A stretch of 64,000 nucleotides of DNA from UBA4717 sp045580165 (GCA_045580165.1 JAZNNG010000077.1:1-64000); one strand, 5' to 3'; positions 7,525 through 16,707 are shown, counted from the stretch's first letter. The notes: a model not told the origin generated them from the sequence alone. A program made the numbers and translations.

Positions 7525-8736
7525 ATGAAATATCTAATACTTGTATGTGACGGAATGGCAGATTATCCTATTGACGAGCTTGGCGGTCTTACTCCTATGG
7601 AGAAGGCTGATAAGCCGTTTATGGACAAGCTTGCGAAGGTTTCGGTGTGCGGAACTGTATCTAACGTGCCTGAGGGAATGGTACCCGAGAGCGACACCGC
7701 CAACATTGCTATTATGTCGTACGATCCGAAAATATATTCCAAGGGACGCTCGCCCCTTGAGGCCGTCAGTATGGGTCTTCACATGAACGACAACGATACT
7801 GCGTACCGCTGCAACCTCGTTACGCTCAGCGAGGAGGACTGCGACTACGATGACCGTACTATAATCGACCATAGCGCTGACGAGATAACGACCGCAGAAG
7901 CCGATGTACTCATAAAAGCGCTTGAGGAGCATTTCGGACGCGACGGTATGCATTTCTATACAGGCGTCAGCTACAGACATTGTATGATTCTTGAAAACGG
8001 AATAGAGAAGTACGATTTTATGCGTCCTCACGATATTCTCACACAGAGAATAGGCGAGTATATGCCGAAGGACAAGGACGGCGAGATGTTCTATAAAATA
8101 ATGCGCAAAAGCTACGATATTCTCGAAAACCATCCTATCAATGTAAAGAGACGCGAAAGAGGGCTCAAGCCCGCAAACTCCGCGTGGTTCTGGAGTCCGG
8201 GAAGAAAGCCCGCCCTTCCTAACTTCAAGGAGAAGTGGGGACTTGACGCGACCGTAATTTCTGCAGTTGACCTTATCAAGGGAATAGGACTTTGCGCAGG
8301 AATGGAATCTATCGACGTTGAGGGTGCTACCGGTAACGTACACACTAATTACACGGGTAAGGCAAACGCCGCGATAGACGCGTATAAGCGCGGTAAGGAC
8401 CTCGTTTACATACACGTTGAAGCGCCCGACGAGTGCGGACACAGAGCAGAGCTTGATAACAAGATAATATCGGTAGAAAAAATTGATAAGCTCATTCTTG
8501 AGCCTGTTTACAACCACTTAAAGTCAAGCGGAGATGACTTTACAATTCTTATACTCCCTGACCATCCCACGCCTATATGCAGAAGAACTCACACTATGGA
8601 GCCTGTACCGTTCGTTCTGTATTCATCCGATAAAGCAAGTGCCGGAATCGATATGTACAGTGAAAAGAACTGCGCGGCAACAGGCAACTATATTGCAGAC
8701 GGATATACGCTTCTTGACACGGTTATAAGAAAATAA
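7525..8736 (+). CDS. apgM: Cofactor-independent phosphoglycerate mutase, archaeal-type
   Basis: 403 residues, alkaline-phosphatase superfamily. N-terminal metal/nucleophile region LILVCDGMADYP and ESDTANIAIMSYDP, where the Ser is the expected phosphorylated residue. Later metal ligands lie in VYIHVEAPDECGHR (D, H), ILPDHPTP and RTHTMEPVPF. It interconverts 3- and 2-phosphoglycerate. The family also contains the proposed homoserine kinases, so a role in threonine synthesis cannot be excluded. ATG 7525 has AGGAG eight bases upstream; an upstream in-frame start at 7450 lies within the promoter. It is first gene of a five-gene run reaching topB. Confidence 0.85.
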   Translation: MKYLILVCDGMADYPIDELGGLTPMEKADKPFMDKLAKVSVCGTVSNVPEGMVPESDTANIAIMSYDPKIYSKGRSPLEAVSMGLHMNDNDTAYRCNLVTLSEEDCDYDDRTIIDHSADEITTAEADVLIKALEEHFGRDGMHFYTGVSYRHCMILENGIEKYDFMRPHDILTQRIGEYMPKDKDGEMFYKIMRKSYDILENHPINVKRRERGLKPANSAWFWSPGRKPALPNFKEKWGLDATVISAVDLIKGIGLCAGMESIDVEGATGNVHTNYTGKANAAIDAYKRGKDLVYIHVEAPDECGHRAELDNKIISVEKIDKLILEPVYNHLKSSGDDFTILILPDHPTPICRRTHTMEPVPFVLYSSDKASAGIDMYSEKNCAATGNYIADGYTLLDTVIRK

Positions 8737-8750
8737 AACAGGAGATAAAT

Positions 8751-9344
8751 ATGGACAACAGAACTGAAAAGCGGAACGAGGCACTAAAGCCTGCAAGATC
8801 GGTATATGAGATAGTTGAAATGATCGTTCTCGCAATGGTCATAACGCTGACCCTGTTTATGTTTGCGGGTAGACTTACAACTGTTGACGGTCCCTCGATG
8901 AACAATACTCTTGCTGACGGTGAGGTGCTTCTCGTCACCAATCTCGGCAAGGCTCCCGAGAGAGGGGATATTATCGTGTTTCAGTCGCCCGAAAGCCACC
9001 TCAAGGACCCGATAGTAAAAAGAATTATCGCGACCGAGGGCGAAACGGTCGATATAGATTTCGAAAACTGGATAGTTTACGTTGACGGAGAGCCGCTTTA
9101 TACTGATGAAAACGGCGATCCGGCGCGTGAGCCTTACGTCAATTACGAAAACACGCGTATGTACCAATATGACAGAGACTTTCCGTATACTGTACCCGAG
9201 GGCGAGGTGTTCGTAATGGGCGACAACAGAAATCACTCAAACGACAGCCGCGGTACTGATATAGGTACCATTGACACAAGATACATTTTCGGTAAGGTCA
9301 TATTCAGAATCAAGCCCCTTTCCAGAATGGGAACTGTCGCGTAA
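8751..9344 (+). CDS. lepB: Signal peptidase I
   Basis: 197 residues, type I signal peptidase that cleaves secreted preproteins on the outer face of the membrane. A short cytosolic N-terminus is followed by one membrane anchor at about 20-41. Catalytic Ser49 lies in DGPSMNNTL and Lys90 in IVKRIIATEGE. The box E motif is GDNRNHSNDSR. Size and single anchor fit the Gram-positive SipS class. It starts 14 nt after apgM, with AGGAG upstream. Confidence 0.95.
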   Translation: MDNRTEKRNEALKPARSVYEIVEMIVLAMVITLTLFMFAGRLTTVDGPSMNNTLADGEVLLVTNLGKAPERGDIIVFQSPESHLKDPIVKRIIATEGETVDIDFENWIVYVDGEPLYTDENGDPAREPYVNYENTRMYQYDRDFPYTVPEGEVFVMGDNRNHSNDSRGTDIGTIDTRYIFGKVIFRIKPLSRMGTVA

Positions 9345-9367
9345 CTTGTGATGTATCGGAGAACACT

Positions 9368-9958
9368 ATGGGATTCGGACTTTTATTTATAGGATATTTG
9401 CTCTCGCACGGATTTACCTCGGGCGCAAACTACGTGGTTTCGCTCGTTGGTATAATCGGTGCGGTCATATTGCTTTTTGCCTGCAAAAAGCTTGCCGTAT
9501 ATTCAAGAGAATTCAAGTATGCGGGCATAGTGTCGGTCTTATTTGCTTTGTCGTACCTGTTTAACGGTATTCTTCAGCTTGTTGAGACCTATGGAACAGA
9601 CGCAAGTGTACCGTCGGTTTTACTTAATCTTTCCCGCGGTGCTATCATTGCGCTGGTATTCGGATTTAACTATTTTATGTACAGAGGAATTGCAGATATA
9701 GCAAGATTTGCCGAGGTAAGGGGACTTGCGGTGAGTGCCGTGAGAAACCTTGTGTTTATGATAATCTATTATCTTGATCTGATTTTTGCTATGATACTAA
9801 AGCCGTATTACCCGAAGGTGTCGGGTGTGCTTGGACTTACGGGTGCAATAATCGGTGTAGTTTGGCTTATTCTCAGCGTATGGTGCGTGATGAGCGCATA
9901 TATGAAGATATGCCTCGAGGGCGACGAGGAAATGCCCGACGCTCGCGGTAGAAAATAA
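9368..9958 (+). CDS. Multi-pass membrane protein of unknown function
   Basis: 196 residues, not recognised. About five to six hydrophobic segments cover most of the length (for instance LLFIGYLLSHG, VSLVGIIGAVILLFAC, GVLGLTGAIIGVVWLILSVW), ending in a short acidic tail (EGDEEMPDARGRK). No catalytic or transport motif is visible. It lies 23 nt after lepB and 21 nt before a second membrane protein gene, and ATG 9368 is preceded by GGAGA. It may act with the larger neighbour; nothing else can be said. Confidence 0.75.
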   Translation: MGFGLLFIGYLLSHGFTSGANYVVSLVGIIGAVILLFACKKLAVYSREFKYAGIVSVLFALSYLFNGILQLVETYGTDASVPSVLLNLSRGAIIALVFGFNYFMYRGIADIARFAEVRGLAVSAVRNLVFMIIYYLDLIFAMILKPYYPKVSGVLGLTGAIIGVVWLILSVWCVMSAYMKICLEGDEEMPDARGRK

Positions 9959-9979
9959 GATCTTGTAACGGAGAATTTT

Positions 9980-11302
9980 ATGAATTTAGCATTACTTTTA
10001 ACCGCGCTTTTGTTTTTGGTAAACCCGTCGGTAGCGGTTTTTGACCTGTTACCGGACTTTTTTGTGTGGCTTATAATACTCAAGCTTATCAGACGGGTAA
10101 GGTATTTGTCCGTCAAGATGAATATTGCCGCCGAATACGCGCTCAAATCTGCGTGGGTGGGCTTTGGACGAATTGCGGCATTTTTTCTGATACCGTACGT
10201 AGACGGTACGATGGAGCTTACACTAACGTTCGTTTTCTGCATTATGGAGCTTGTGTGGGGACTTCCCGCAATCAAGTTGATTCTCGGCGGAATAGTCGAG
10301 CTTTCCGAGCTTTACGGCGGAACTGCGGTGTATAAGCCTGTATACAGACTAAAATCAGAAGGAATACGCACGGTACAAACTATAACGGTCTGGTTCTGGT
10401 CCGCAAAGGCCGTGCTCAACGTGTTACCCGAGTTCTTTGAGCTCACTGGTCAGTCCTCCGATATTTTAAGTGAGGGAGTAAGACCGCTTATTTCCTTTAA
10501 GCCGCTTGCTTACTATTTTACCTTGGGAACAACCGCGTTACTCGGTATTGTTCTCATTGTTCTTGTAATGCCGCTTTTTAAACGAGTATTTTCCGACAAG
10601 CCTATGCTTGAAAAGGTAAATGCGACATATACCGAAAAATACGTTGACACGGGGATACATAATGCAAGACGCCTGATCGGTTCTCTTATGCTTGTTATCG
10701 TTGCAGGACTGTTTGTTTTCAGCCTTATGCTTGACTCAATGAACGTAATGCCGAGATTTTTGTTCCCGATACTCGTTTTGTGGGCTACTGGCGGTATAAA
10801 AGCCTCGGGATATAAAACTAAGGGTATTGTAATAACCTCGGTTGTGTCTACCGTTCTTTCGATAGCTTCGTATGCTTTAAGGTGGGTATTCGTTATAGTC
10901 CACGGATATTTCGCCATCTCTCAAAGCTTTGAGGCTTACGACTTCTTTGCGCTTACATATACTTTCGTCTTTGCCGAAATGATCTCGTTTGCCGTGCTAT
11001 ACCTTATGATTTCTCGTCTTATTATGAGAGTCGCCACTGATAATACTGCTGTCAAGGCGCTTACCGATTACCGTATTGACGCATATGAAAGGCGAGAGCT
11101 TAAGAAAATTAAAATCAAAGCTGTTTTCGCTGCGGTCTTCTTTGCTATCGGAGCCATTATAACGGCAGATTCGTTTATTCTATACGCTACCTTCTCCGAG
11201 ATATGGATGATCGTGCTCGCTATTGACGTTATATGGTTCCTTTTGACTTATTCGACGTATATGGACGTAAAGGAAAGAATAGAGAATAAATACCTTATCT
11301 GA
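9980..11302 (+). CDS. Large multi-pass membrane protein of unknown function
   Basis: 440 residues with about nine to ten predicted membrane segments. The N-terminus contains NPSVAVFDLLPDFFVWLIIL, resembling the ...DLLPDFxGYLLI... opening of several uncharacterised Bacillota membrane proteins. A hydrophilic region near 135-185 and a basic loop near 365-385 (DAYERRELKKIKIK) separate the helix bundles. No known transporter signature is seen. It is co-oriented with lepB, the preceding membrane gene and topB, with 14-21 nt gaps, so it is translated from the same mRNA. Confidence 0.75.
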   Translation: MNLALLLTALLFLVNPSVAVFDLLPDFFVWLIILKLIRRVRYLSVKMNIAAEYALKSAWVGFGRIAAFFLIPYVDGTMELTLTFVFCIMELVWGLPAIKLILGGIVELSELYGGTAVYKPVYRLKSEGIRTVQTITVWFWSAKAVLNVLPEFFELTGQSSDILSEGVRPLISFKPLAYYFTLGTTALLGIVLIVLVMPLFKRVFSDKPMLEKVNATYTEKYVDTGIHNARRLIGSLMLVIVAGLFVFSLMLDSMNVMPRFLFPILVLWATGGIKASGYKTKGIVITSVVSTVLSIASYALRWVFVIVHGYFAISQSFEAYDFFALTYTFVFAEMISFAVLYLMISRLIMRVATDNTAVKALTDYRIDAYERRELKKIKIKAVFAAVFFAIGAIITADSFILYATFSEIWMIVLAIDVIWFLLTYSTYMDVKERIENKYLI

Positions 11303-11316
11303 AACGGATTATAAAA

Positions 11317-13527
11317 ATGAAACTGATAATAGCCGAAAAGCCGTCGCTTGCCAGAAACATTGCCTCGAGTATCGGCAATATGAGCAAGCGTTCAAGCTAC
11401 TTTGAAAATAATGAATATATAGTGACGTGGGCGTTCGGCCATTTGTTTTCGCTTTGTGACATCGACGATTATAATCCTAATCCCGACGGCAGCAAGCGTT
11501 GGAGTATGGACAATCTTCCGTGCTTTCCTGATAAGTTTATGTTCAGACTCAGACAGGATGAAAATAAGCAGACCGATTCCGGTGTCGAAAGACAGTTTAA
11601 CGTTATTAAGGAGCTTTGCGAGAGGGCGGACGTTGACACCGTAATAAACGCTGGCGACTCTGACCGAGAGGGCGAGATCATAATCAGACTTTGCGTAAAC
11701 AACACACGCGCGTTCGAGCTTGGCAAAGCCTTCAAGCGCCTGTGGCTTCCCGATCAGACCCCAGAAACCATACGCTCGGCGCTTGCCGAAATGAAGGATG
11801 AGAGCGAATACGAAAGCCTCGCAAACGAGGGCTTTGCGAGAACCTATATAGACTGGCTCTACGGAGTAAATCTTACTCGCTATGCAACCCTTAAATGCGG
11901 AACGCTTTTGCGTGTCGGCAGAGTAATAATCCCCATAGTCAAGGCAATTTATGACCGCGATATGGCGATAAGAAGCTTCAAGCCCGAAAAATATTACACC
12001 ATTGCGAGCAAAACAGAGCGCGACGGCGAAAAGATAGAGCTTATAAGTAAGAATAAATACTCGGCAAGCGAGCTTGACCGCGCAAAGCGTGACTGTGAGC
12101 TTTATAATGCCGCCGAAACCGTTGTGGTCGGCAGAAAAAGCAAAAAGGACACAATGTCTCCGGGTAAGCTCTATTCACTTTCAAAGCTTCAGAATTACCT
12201 CGGCAAGAAGTTCAAGATGCCGATGGAAAAGAGCCTTGCAATAGTGCAGAAGCTTTACGAGGAGGGCTACGTTACCTACCCGAGAACAAACAGTGAATAT
12301 CTTGCAACCGCAGAGCAGGATAAGATCAAAAAAATACTTGAGGGAATACGCAAGATAGGCTATCCCGTAAAGTTCAAATTCAGTAAGACAATATTTGACG
12401 ACTCAAAGATAGAATCCCACTCAGCGCTTACTCCTACGTATAAGATACCCGACAAGAATAAACTGTCACCCGAAGAAATGCATGTGTATTCTACCATACT
12501 GCGCCGCTTCGTTGCAGTATTTTGCGAGCTTGAATGTAAGGTTGAAAAGACCGAGATAAAGATCAAAACGGGAGATCTTGAGGAGTTTGTGCTCAAGGGT
12601 ACGGTTATCGTCGAGCCCGGTTGGACTAAGTTTGACGATTATACTCAAAAGGACAAAATCCTGCCGAAGCTCGAAAATGGAGATATTATAGAAACCGCGT
12701 TTGAGCCTCTTGAAAAGGAAACCAATCCGCCAAAGCACTATACCATTGAGACACTTAACAACTATCTTAAAAATCCCTTTAAGGAAGAAAAAAGCCAGGC
12801 GTCAGAAAACGAAAGCGACGAAGAAGATTACAAGGCTATCTTCGAGGGACTTGAGCTTGGTACCGAGGCAACGAGAACGGGCATTATCGAAAACGCAAGA
12901 AAAAGTAATTACATAAAGCTTACTAAAGACGTATATACAATTCTTCCCGATGGGGAATATCTTATCGACGCCCTTGTCAGAATGAATATTTCAATGGATA
13001 AGTATAAGACGAGCGAGCTTGGTAAGGCGCTCAAGGGAGTTTACCGAGGCGAGCTTACGGTTGACGATAGCGTTGAGCTTGCCGAGAGGGAGATAAGCGA
13101 GGTGTTTGCTCGCCGCGAGCTCCCCCCCGAAACAGATACGTACGACGGATTCTTCGGTGACGTTATCGGCAAATGCCCGGTATGCGCCAAGGAAATAGTG
13201 AAGGGTAGATACGGCTACGGCTGCAGAGGCTACAAGGAAGGCTGTAAATTCAAGATAGGCGGAGTGATATGCTCTCGCGTGATCTCTGTAACGAATGCAA
13301 AAATGATACTTGAAACAGGCAGATCCTCTAAAATTCAAGGCTTCGTATCAAAAAGCGGCAAACCGTTTGACGCATATCTTAAGCTTGAGGGCGATAAGGT
13401 TATTTTTGAGTTTGATAATGACCGTCCCCAAAAGCCTCAGTCAATCGTAAATGCTCCCGTTGGATTTACAAACAGACACATACCGTCAAGCGAGGATCTT
13501 TCGTTTCTTGACTCAATAACCGAATAA
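11317..13527 (+). CDS. topB: Type IA DNA topoisomerase (topoisomerase III)
   Basis: 736 residues. The N-terminal TOPRIM domain starts LIIAEKPSLARNIA and contains AGDSDREGE (D114, D116, with E118 and E120). The catalytic tyrosine is Y321 in GYVTYPRTNSEYL. A central ATEQ/KALKGV region follows, then a C-terminal zinc-finger-like segment (CPVC...CRGYKEGCKF, near 628-650) typical of TopB accessory tails. It relaxes and decatenates DNA through a covalent 5'-phosphotyrosine. An acidic insertion near 493-505 (ASENESDEED) lies between conserved blocks. It is the last gene of the apgM operon, ending just before a hairpin. Confidence 0.93.
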   Translation: MKLIIAEKPSLARNIASSIGNMSKRSSYFENNEYIVTWAFGHLFSLCDIDDYNPNPDGSKRWSMDNLPCFPDKFMFRLRQDENKQTDSGVERQFNVIKELCERADVDTVINAGDSDREGEIIIRLCVNNTRAFELGKAFKRLWLPDQTPETIRSALAEMKDESEYESLANEGFARTYIDWLYGVNLTRYATLKCGTLLRVGRVIIPIVKAIYDRDMAIRSFKPEKYYTIASKTERDGEKIELISKNKYSASELDRAKRDCELYNAAETVVVGRKSKKDTMSPGKLYSLSKLQNYLGKKFKMPMEKSLAIVQKLYEEGYVTYPRTNSEYLATAEQDKIKKILEGIRKIGYPVKFKFSKTIFDDSKIESHSALTPTYKIPDKNKLSPEEMHVYSTILRRFVAVFCELECKVEKTEIKIKTGDLEEFVLKGTVIVEPGWTKFDDYTQKDKILPKLENGDIIETAFEPLEKETNPPKHYTIETLNNYLKNPFKEEKSQASENESDEEDYKAIFEGLELGTEATRTGIIENARKSNYIKLTKDVYTILPDGEYLIDALVRMNISMDKYKTSELGKALKGVYRGELTVDDSVELAEREISEVFARRELPPETDTYDGFFGDVIGKCPVCAKEIVKGRYGYGCRGYKEGCKFKIGGVICSRVISVTNAKMILETGRSSKIQGFVSKSGKPFDAYLKLEGDKVIFEFDNDRPQKPQSIVNAPVGFTNRHIPSSEDLSFLDSITE

Positions 13528-13531
13528 AGAG

Positions 13532-13565
13532 AAAGCATACACGCGGGAGGCCGCGTGTATGCTTT
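13532..13565. terminator. 15-bp hairpin between topB and the N/Q-rich mini-gene
   Basis: Perfect 15-bp stem 13532-13546 / 13551-13565 with loop GAGG. On the plus strand the T run is only the stem end plus GCACAA, so termination is likely weak. On the minus strand it is followed by CTCTTTATT, better suited to ending the small minus-strand gene. Confidence 0.7.
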
Positions 13566-13595
13566 GCACAAATATAGGAGGGTATTTGATATACT

Positions 13596-13733
13596 TTATC
13601 TGTTGCTGTCCTGGTTGTTGCTATTCTTGTTCTGGCTATTGTTCTGATTCTTGTTCTGGTTTTTGTTCTGGTAGTTCTGATTGTTGTTTTCGTTCTTGTT
13701 CTGATTTTTGTTCTGGTAGTTCTGGTTCTGCAT
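13596..13733 (-). CDS. Asn/Gln-rich 45-residue peptide (candidate)
   Basis: A minus-strand reading frame ATG 13733 to TAA 13596 encodes 45 residues made almost only of N, Q, K, Y, E and S. It contains two exact copies of QNYQNKNQNKN (residues 4-14 and 19-29). AAAGGA lies about 11 nt upstream and a hairpin follows 30 nt downstream. Short Asn/Gln-rich proteins of this look are found in many Clostridia, with no known function. The opposite strand reads as a Cys/Ser/Gly-rich peptide behind AGGAGG (see findings), so the coding strand is not certain; at most one of the two is likely real. Confidence 0.5.
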   Translation of the reverse strand: MQNQNYQNKNQNKNENNNQNYQNKNQNKNQNNSQNKNSNNQDSNR

Positions 13734-13860
13734 TGAAATTAATTCCTTTCCGCATATCACGAGTGTAAATGTGTTTCATTTACGGTATTATTGTTTCACG
13801 CGGCGCGAAAAGTATGCAGACGCAACGATACCATTATTTTCATTTTGTAAAGGTCATTTT

Positions 13861-14598
13861 ATGAGCGATTTATTTATAACCGAAATAAACGAAAAAATTA
13901 AAATTTATCAAAAAAAAGACGGACTTACCTTTGGAACGGACGCCTATTTGCTATACGCGTATATGAAAACGCGAAAGAATGCCATTGGAGCTGACCTCGG
14001 CAGCGGAACGGGTGTAATATCTCTGCTTGCCGCGTCGAAGGGAAAGCTTTCGTATATCCACGCCATTGAAATACAAAAGGATTTTTGCGACATAATTGAT
14101 AAAAATACCGAGTTGAACGCACTATCCCATAAAATCACCTCACACAACTGCGATGTTCGTGATCTTCCTGACACGCTTGTCGAAGCGCTCGACGTAGTCT
14201 TTACCAATCCGCCTTATATGAGGTCGGATAGAGGACTTTCAAATCAAGCAGACTGTAAAAACATAGCCCGTCACGAGCAAAACGGTACTATATACGATTT
14301 TGCGTCCGCAGGCGCGAGATTGCTAAAATTCGGCGGATACTTTTACGCGGTCTACCGTCCCGACAGACTTTGTGACCTTATTTGCGCTCTTCGAGAATAT
14401 AAACTGGAGCCCAAGCGTATAACCTTTGTTTACCCGACGGTAAGCTCAAAGCCGTGCCTTGTGCTCGTTGAAGCAAAAAAAGGTGCAGGCGTATCGGCGG
14501 TTGTAACGAAGCCTCTTATAATGAACGGTGAGGACGGTAAATATACCCCCGAGCTTGACTATATTTACAATAACGGAGAATTTGATGAGCAGTATTAA
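13861..14598 (+). CDS. tRNA1(Val) A37 N6-methyltransferase family protein (TrmN6-like)
   Basis: 245 residues. Rossmann-fold SAM methyltransferase: motif I GADLGSGTGVISLLAA, acidic HAIEIQKDF, and the adenine-N6 catalytic motif NPPY in VVFTNPPYMRSDRG. Family members methylate N6 of A37 in tRNA1(Val) or have related targets, and typically precede rsmI in Bacillota. ATG 13861 is chosen because AAAGG lies eight bases upstream and the N-terminus LFITEINEKIKIYQ fits the family. The 3' end overlaps rsmI by 14 bp, implying coupled translation. Confidence 0.85.
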   Translation: MSDLFITEINEKIKIYQKKDGLTFGTDAYLLYAYMKTRKNAIGADLGSGTGVISLLAASKGKLSYIHAIEIQKDFCDIIDKNTELNALSHKITSHNCDVRDLPDTLVEALDVVFTNPPYMRSDRGLSNQADCKNIARHEQNGTIYDFASAGARLLKFGGYFYAVYRPDRLCDLICALREYKLEPKRITFVYPTVSSKPCLVLVEAKKGAGVSAVVTKPLIMNGEDGKYTPELDYIYNNGEFDEQY

Positions 14599-15472
14599 AA
14601 ATCCCGACAGAAGCTATTCGGTTGAAAAAAACGCAATACTCAAGGGACACCTGTATCTCGTAGCAACACCGATAGGAAACCTTGCCGATCTCTCCGAGAG
14701 GGCGGTAAAGACCTTGTCTGAGGTCGATTTCGTAGCGGCAGAGGACACGAGAAACACGGCACTTTTACTGTCGCGCCTCGGTATAAAAAAGTCCCTTATC
14801 AGCTACTATGAGCACAATAAGCGCGAGCGCGGCGAGGTTATATGCGAGAGAATCAAGGCAGGAGAGTCCTGCGCTCTCGTTACCGACGCGGGAACGCCTG
14901 CAATAAGCGACCCCGGTGAGGATATTGTAAAGCTATGCGCCGAGATGGATATTCCCGTGACTGCGGTACCGGGTCCCTGCGCGGCAATAGACGCGCTTAT
15001 ATTATCGGGACTTTTCACGGGCAGATTTGCGTTTGAGGGCTTCCTTTCGGCAAACAAAGCCGAAAGAAGACGCCGCTTTGAAGACGTTAAGAGCGAAAAG
15101 AGAACTATGATTTTTTACGAAGCGCCACACAAGCTCAAGACAACCCTTGCAGATATGCTTGACGTTTTCGGAGCTGACAGAAAAATCACACTTTGCCGTG
15201 AGCTCACAAAGCTTAATGAGGAAATAATGCGTACAAGCCTCGGCGACGCCAACGAATATTATTCACATAACGAGCCGAGAGGCGAATACGTCCTCGTTCT
15301 TGAGGGAATAAGCGACGATGAGCTTAATAAGGACGCGTTTTATGTCAATATGACCGTTAAGGAGCACGTAGAGGAATATATGTCGCGCGGGATGAGCAAA
15401 ATGGACGCCATGAAGGCGACTGCACGTGACAGAGGCGTGTCAAAGAGCGAGATCTATAAGGAAATGTGTTAA
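14585..15472 (+). CDS. rsmI: 16S rRNA 2'-O-methyltransferase RsmI
   Basis: 295 residues. Tetrapyrrole-methylase fold enzyme that 2'-O-methylates C1402 of 16S rRNA. LYLVATPIGNLADLSERA, FVAAEDTRNTALLL, VTDAGTPAISDPGE and VPGPCAAIDAL form the SAM/substrate sites. The C-terminal helices (VKEHVEEYMSRGMSKMDAM) match the usual accessory end. ATG 14585 has GGAG six bases upstream and lies within the end of the methyltransferase gene. Two tandem hairpins follow. Confidence 0.95.
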   Translation: MSSIKNPDRSYSVEKNAILKGHLYLVATPIGNLADLSERAVKTLSEVDFVAAEDTRNTALLLSRLGIKKSLISYYEHNKRERGEVICERIKAGESCALVTDAGTPAISDPGEDIVKLCAEMDIPVTAVPGPCAAIDALILSGLFTGRFAFEGFLSANKAERRRRFEDVKSEKRTMIFYEAPHKLKTTLADMLDVFGADRKITLCRELTKLNEEIMRTSLGDANEYYSHNEPRGEYVLVLEGISDDELNKDAFYVNMTVKEHVEEYMSRGMSKMDAMKATARDRGVSKSEIYKEMC

Positions 15473-15474
15473 TA

Positions 15475-15507
15475 AAAAACGGCTTCACAGTGAGTGAGGC
15501 CGTTTTT
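15475..15507 (+). terminator. First terminator after rsmI
   Basis: AAAAACGGC pairs with GCCGTTTTT, with inner TCAC/GTGA, then T-rich sequence. It starts three bases after the rsmI stop. Confidence 0.85.
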
Positions 15508-15536
15508 GTTTGAATTGGTATATTTGCAAAATCTGT

Positions 15537-15580
15537 CGGCAGGGAAGGGGGGTGAACCTGCCGAATCCCCCGTTTTTTTT
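15537..15580 (+). terminator. Second terminator after rsmI, with competing stem
   Basis: GGGGG (15548-15552) pairs with CCCCC (15567-15571) followed by GTTTTTTTT, a good intrinsic terminator on the plus strand. CGGCAGG (15537-15543) can instead pair with CCTGCCG (15557-15563), which overlaps the first hairpin; the two are mutually exclusive or form a pseudoknot. Confidence 0.65.
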
Positions 15581-15582
15581 GC

Positions 15583-16707
15583 TTATTCGATTGCCTTTTT
15601 CGCAAGCTTTATCGCAAAGTCGCATATCCTGCGCGTAGAATCGGGGTGAGCGTATATAGAAATACACTTTTTCATCGCTTCAAGCCGTCCGGGCACGTTG
15701 AAAAGAGTGAACACTATCTCCTCAAGTGTGTATGTAGGAGTGACCGCCATAGCGCACCCGTTGTTTACAAGAAACTCTGTGTTCCTGTCCTCTTGACCGG
15801 GAATGGGGTTGATTATTATCATCGGAAGACCTTTGGCGAGTGCCTCAGAGCTTGTAAGACCGCCGGGCTTTGTTATGATGCAGTCCGCCGCATCCATAAG
15901 CTCGTCTACGTTAGAAGTAAAGCCGAAATTCAGAACGGTTTTGGAGTATGTTCTTGAGTCTATTTTTGCTTTGCTCGTCTTGTTGCTTCCGCAAACCGAT
16001 ATTATCTGAAAATCGCTCATAATACTGTCAAGCCTGTCAACGGTCTTTACAATGTTACCGTAACCCATAGAACCGCCCATAAGAAGTATCACGTTTCTGT
16101 CGGGGTCAAGTCCGAGGCGGAGCTTTGCTTCTCGTTTGTCAACTTGATTTTCAAACTTCGGACTTATCGGTATACCGAAGGGAAGTATCTGACCGTCGTG
16201 AAATCCTTTTTCTCTTGCTTTAAGATATAAGGATTCGTTTGGCACCACAACGTAGTCGAGGTCGTCGCCCTCCTCCCAATACGGGTGAAAAGCGAAGTCG
16301 GTGAGGATCGCTATTGATTTCGCGCGTAGCTTTTGCTCGCTTTTGATAACATCAACAAATATACCGGCGTATACGTGCGTGCATATGATCAAGTCGGGAT
16401 CAAAGCTGTCTATGTACTTTTTTAGCTTTTGAGAAAGCATTTTAGCAGTTATCCTCGTAGGATTAAGCTCATCGATCGTTTTCTTTCTCATTTCAGCGAG
16501 TCTGTACGCACCCTTGTACGCAAGCTTTGCGCGGCTTGATATAAAAAGGTAACCCTTGTCAACGGTTTTACCGAGAAGCTTGTTAATGTATCTCATGGTG
16601 TCGAGTACTCTTACCTCAGCGCCCAATCCCATAAGACGCTCCGAGAGCGCCTTTGCCGTAGAGTTGTGACCCTGACCGGCAGTAACGGATAAAATCAAAA
16701 TTTTCAT
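15583..16707 (-). CDS. UgtP/MGDG-synthase type glycosyltransferase
   Basis: 374 residues, GT28-like enzyme of the processive diacylglycerol glucosyltransferase/MGDG synthase group, which adds sugar to diacylglycerol at the inner membrane face for glycolipid and lipoteichoic acid anchors. N-terminal acceptor domain opens ILILSVTAGQGHNSTA (the GxGH loop) and contains ICTHVYAG and TDFAFHPYW. The C-terminal donor domain holds ILLMGGSMGYGNI, DCIITKPGGLTSSEALAKG and the PIPGQEDRNTEFLVNNG loop. ATG 16707 follows AAGGA at nine bases; earlier ATGs lack a properly spaced site. It converges on rsmI. The exact sugar and lipid cannot be read from sequence. Confidence 0.88.
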   Translation of the reverse strand: MKILILSVTAGQGHNSTAKALSERLMGLGAEVRVLDTMRYINKLLGKTVDKGYLFISSRAKLAYKGAYRLAEMRKKTIDELNPTRITAKMLSQKLKKYIDSFDPDLIICTHVYAGIFVDVIKSEQKLRAKSIAILTDFAFHPYWEEGDDLDYVVVPNESLYLKAREKGFHDGQILPFGIPISPKFENQVDKREAKLRLGLDPDRNVILLMGGSMGYGNIVKTVDRLDSIMSDFQIISVCGSNKTSKAKIDSRTYSKTVLNFGFTSNVDELMDAADCIITKPGGLTSSEALAKGLPMIIINPIPGQEDRNTEFLVNNGCAMAVTPTYTLEEIVFTLFNVPGRLEAMKKCISIYAHPDSTRRICDFAIKLAKKAIE

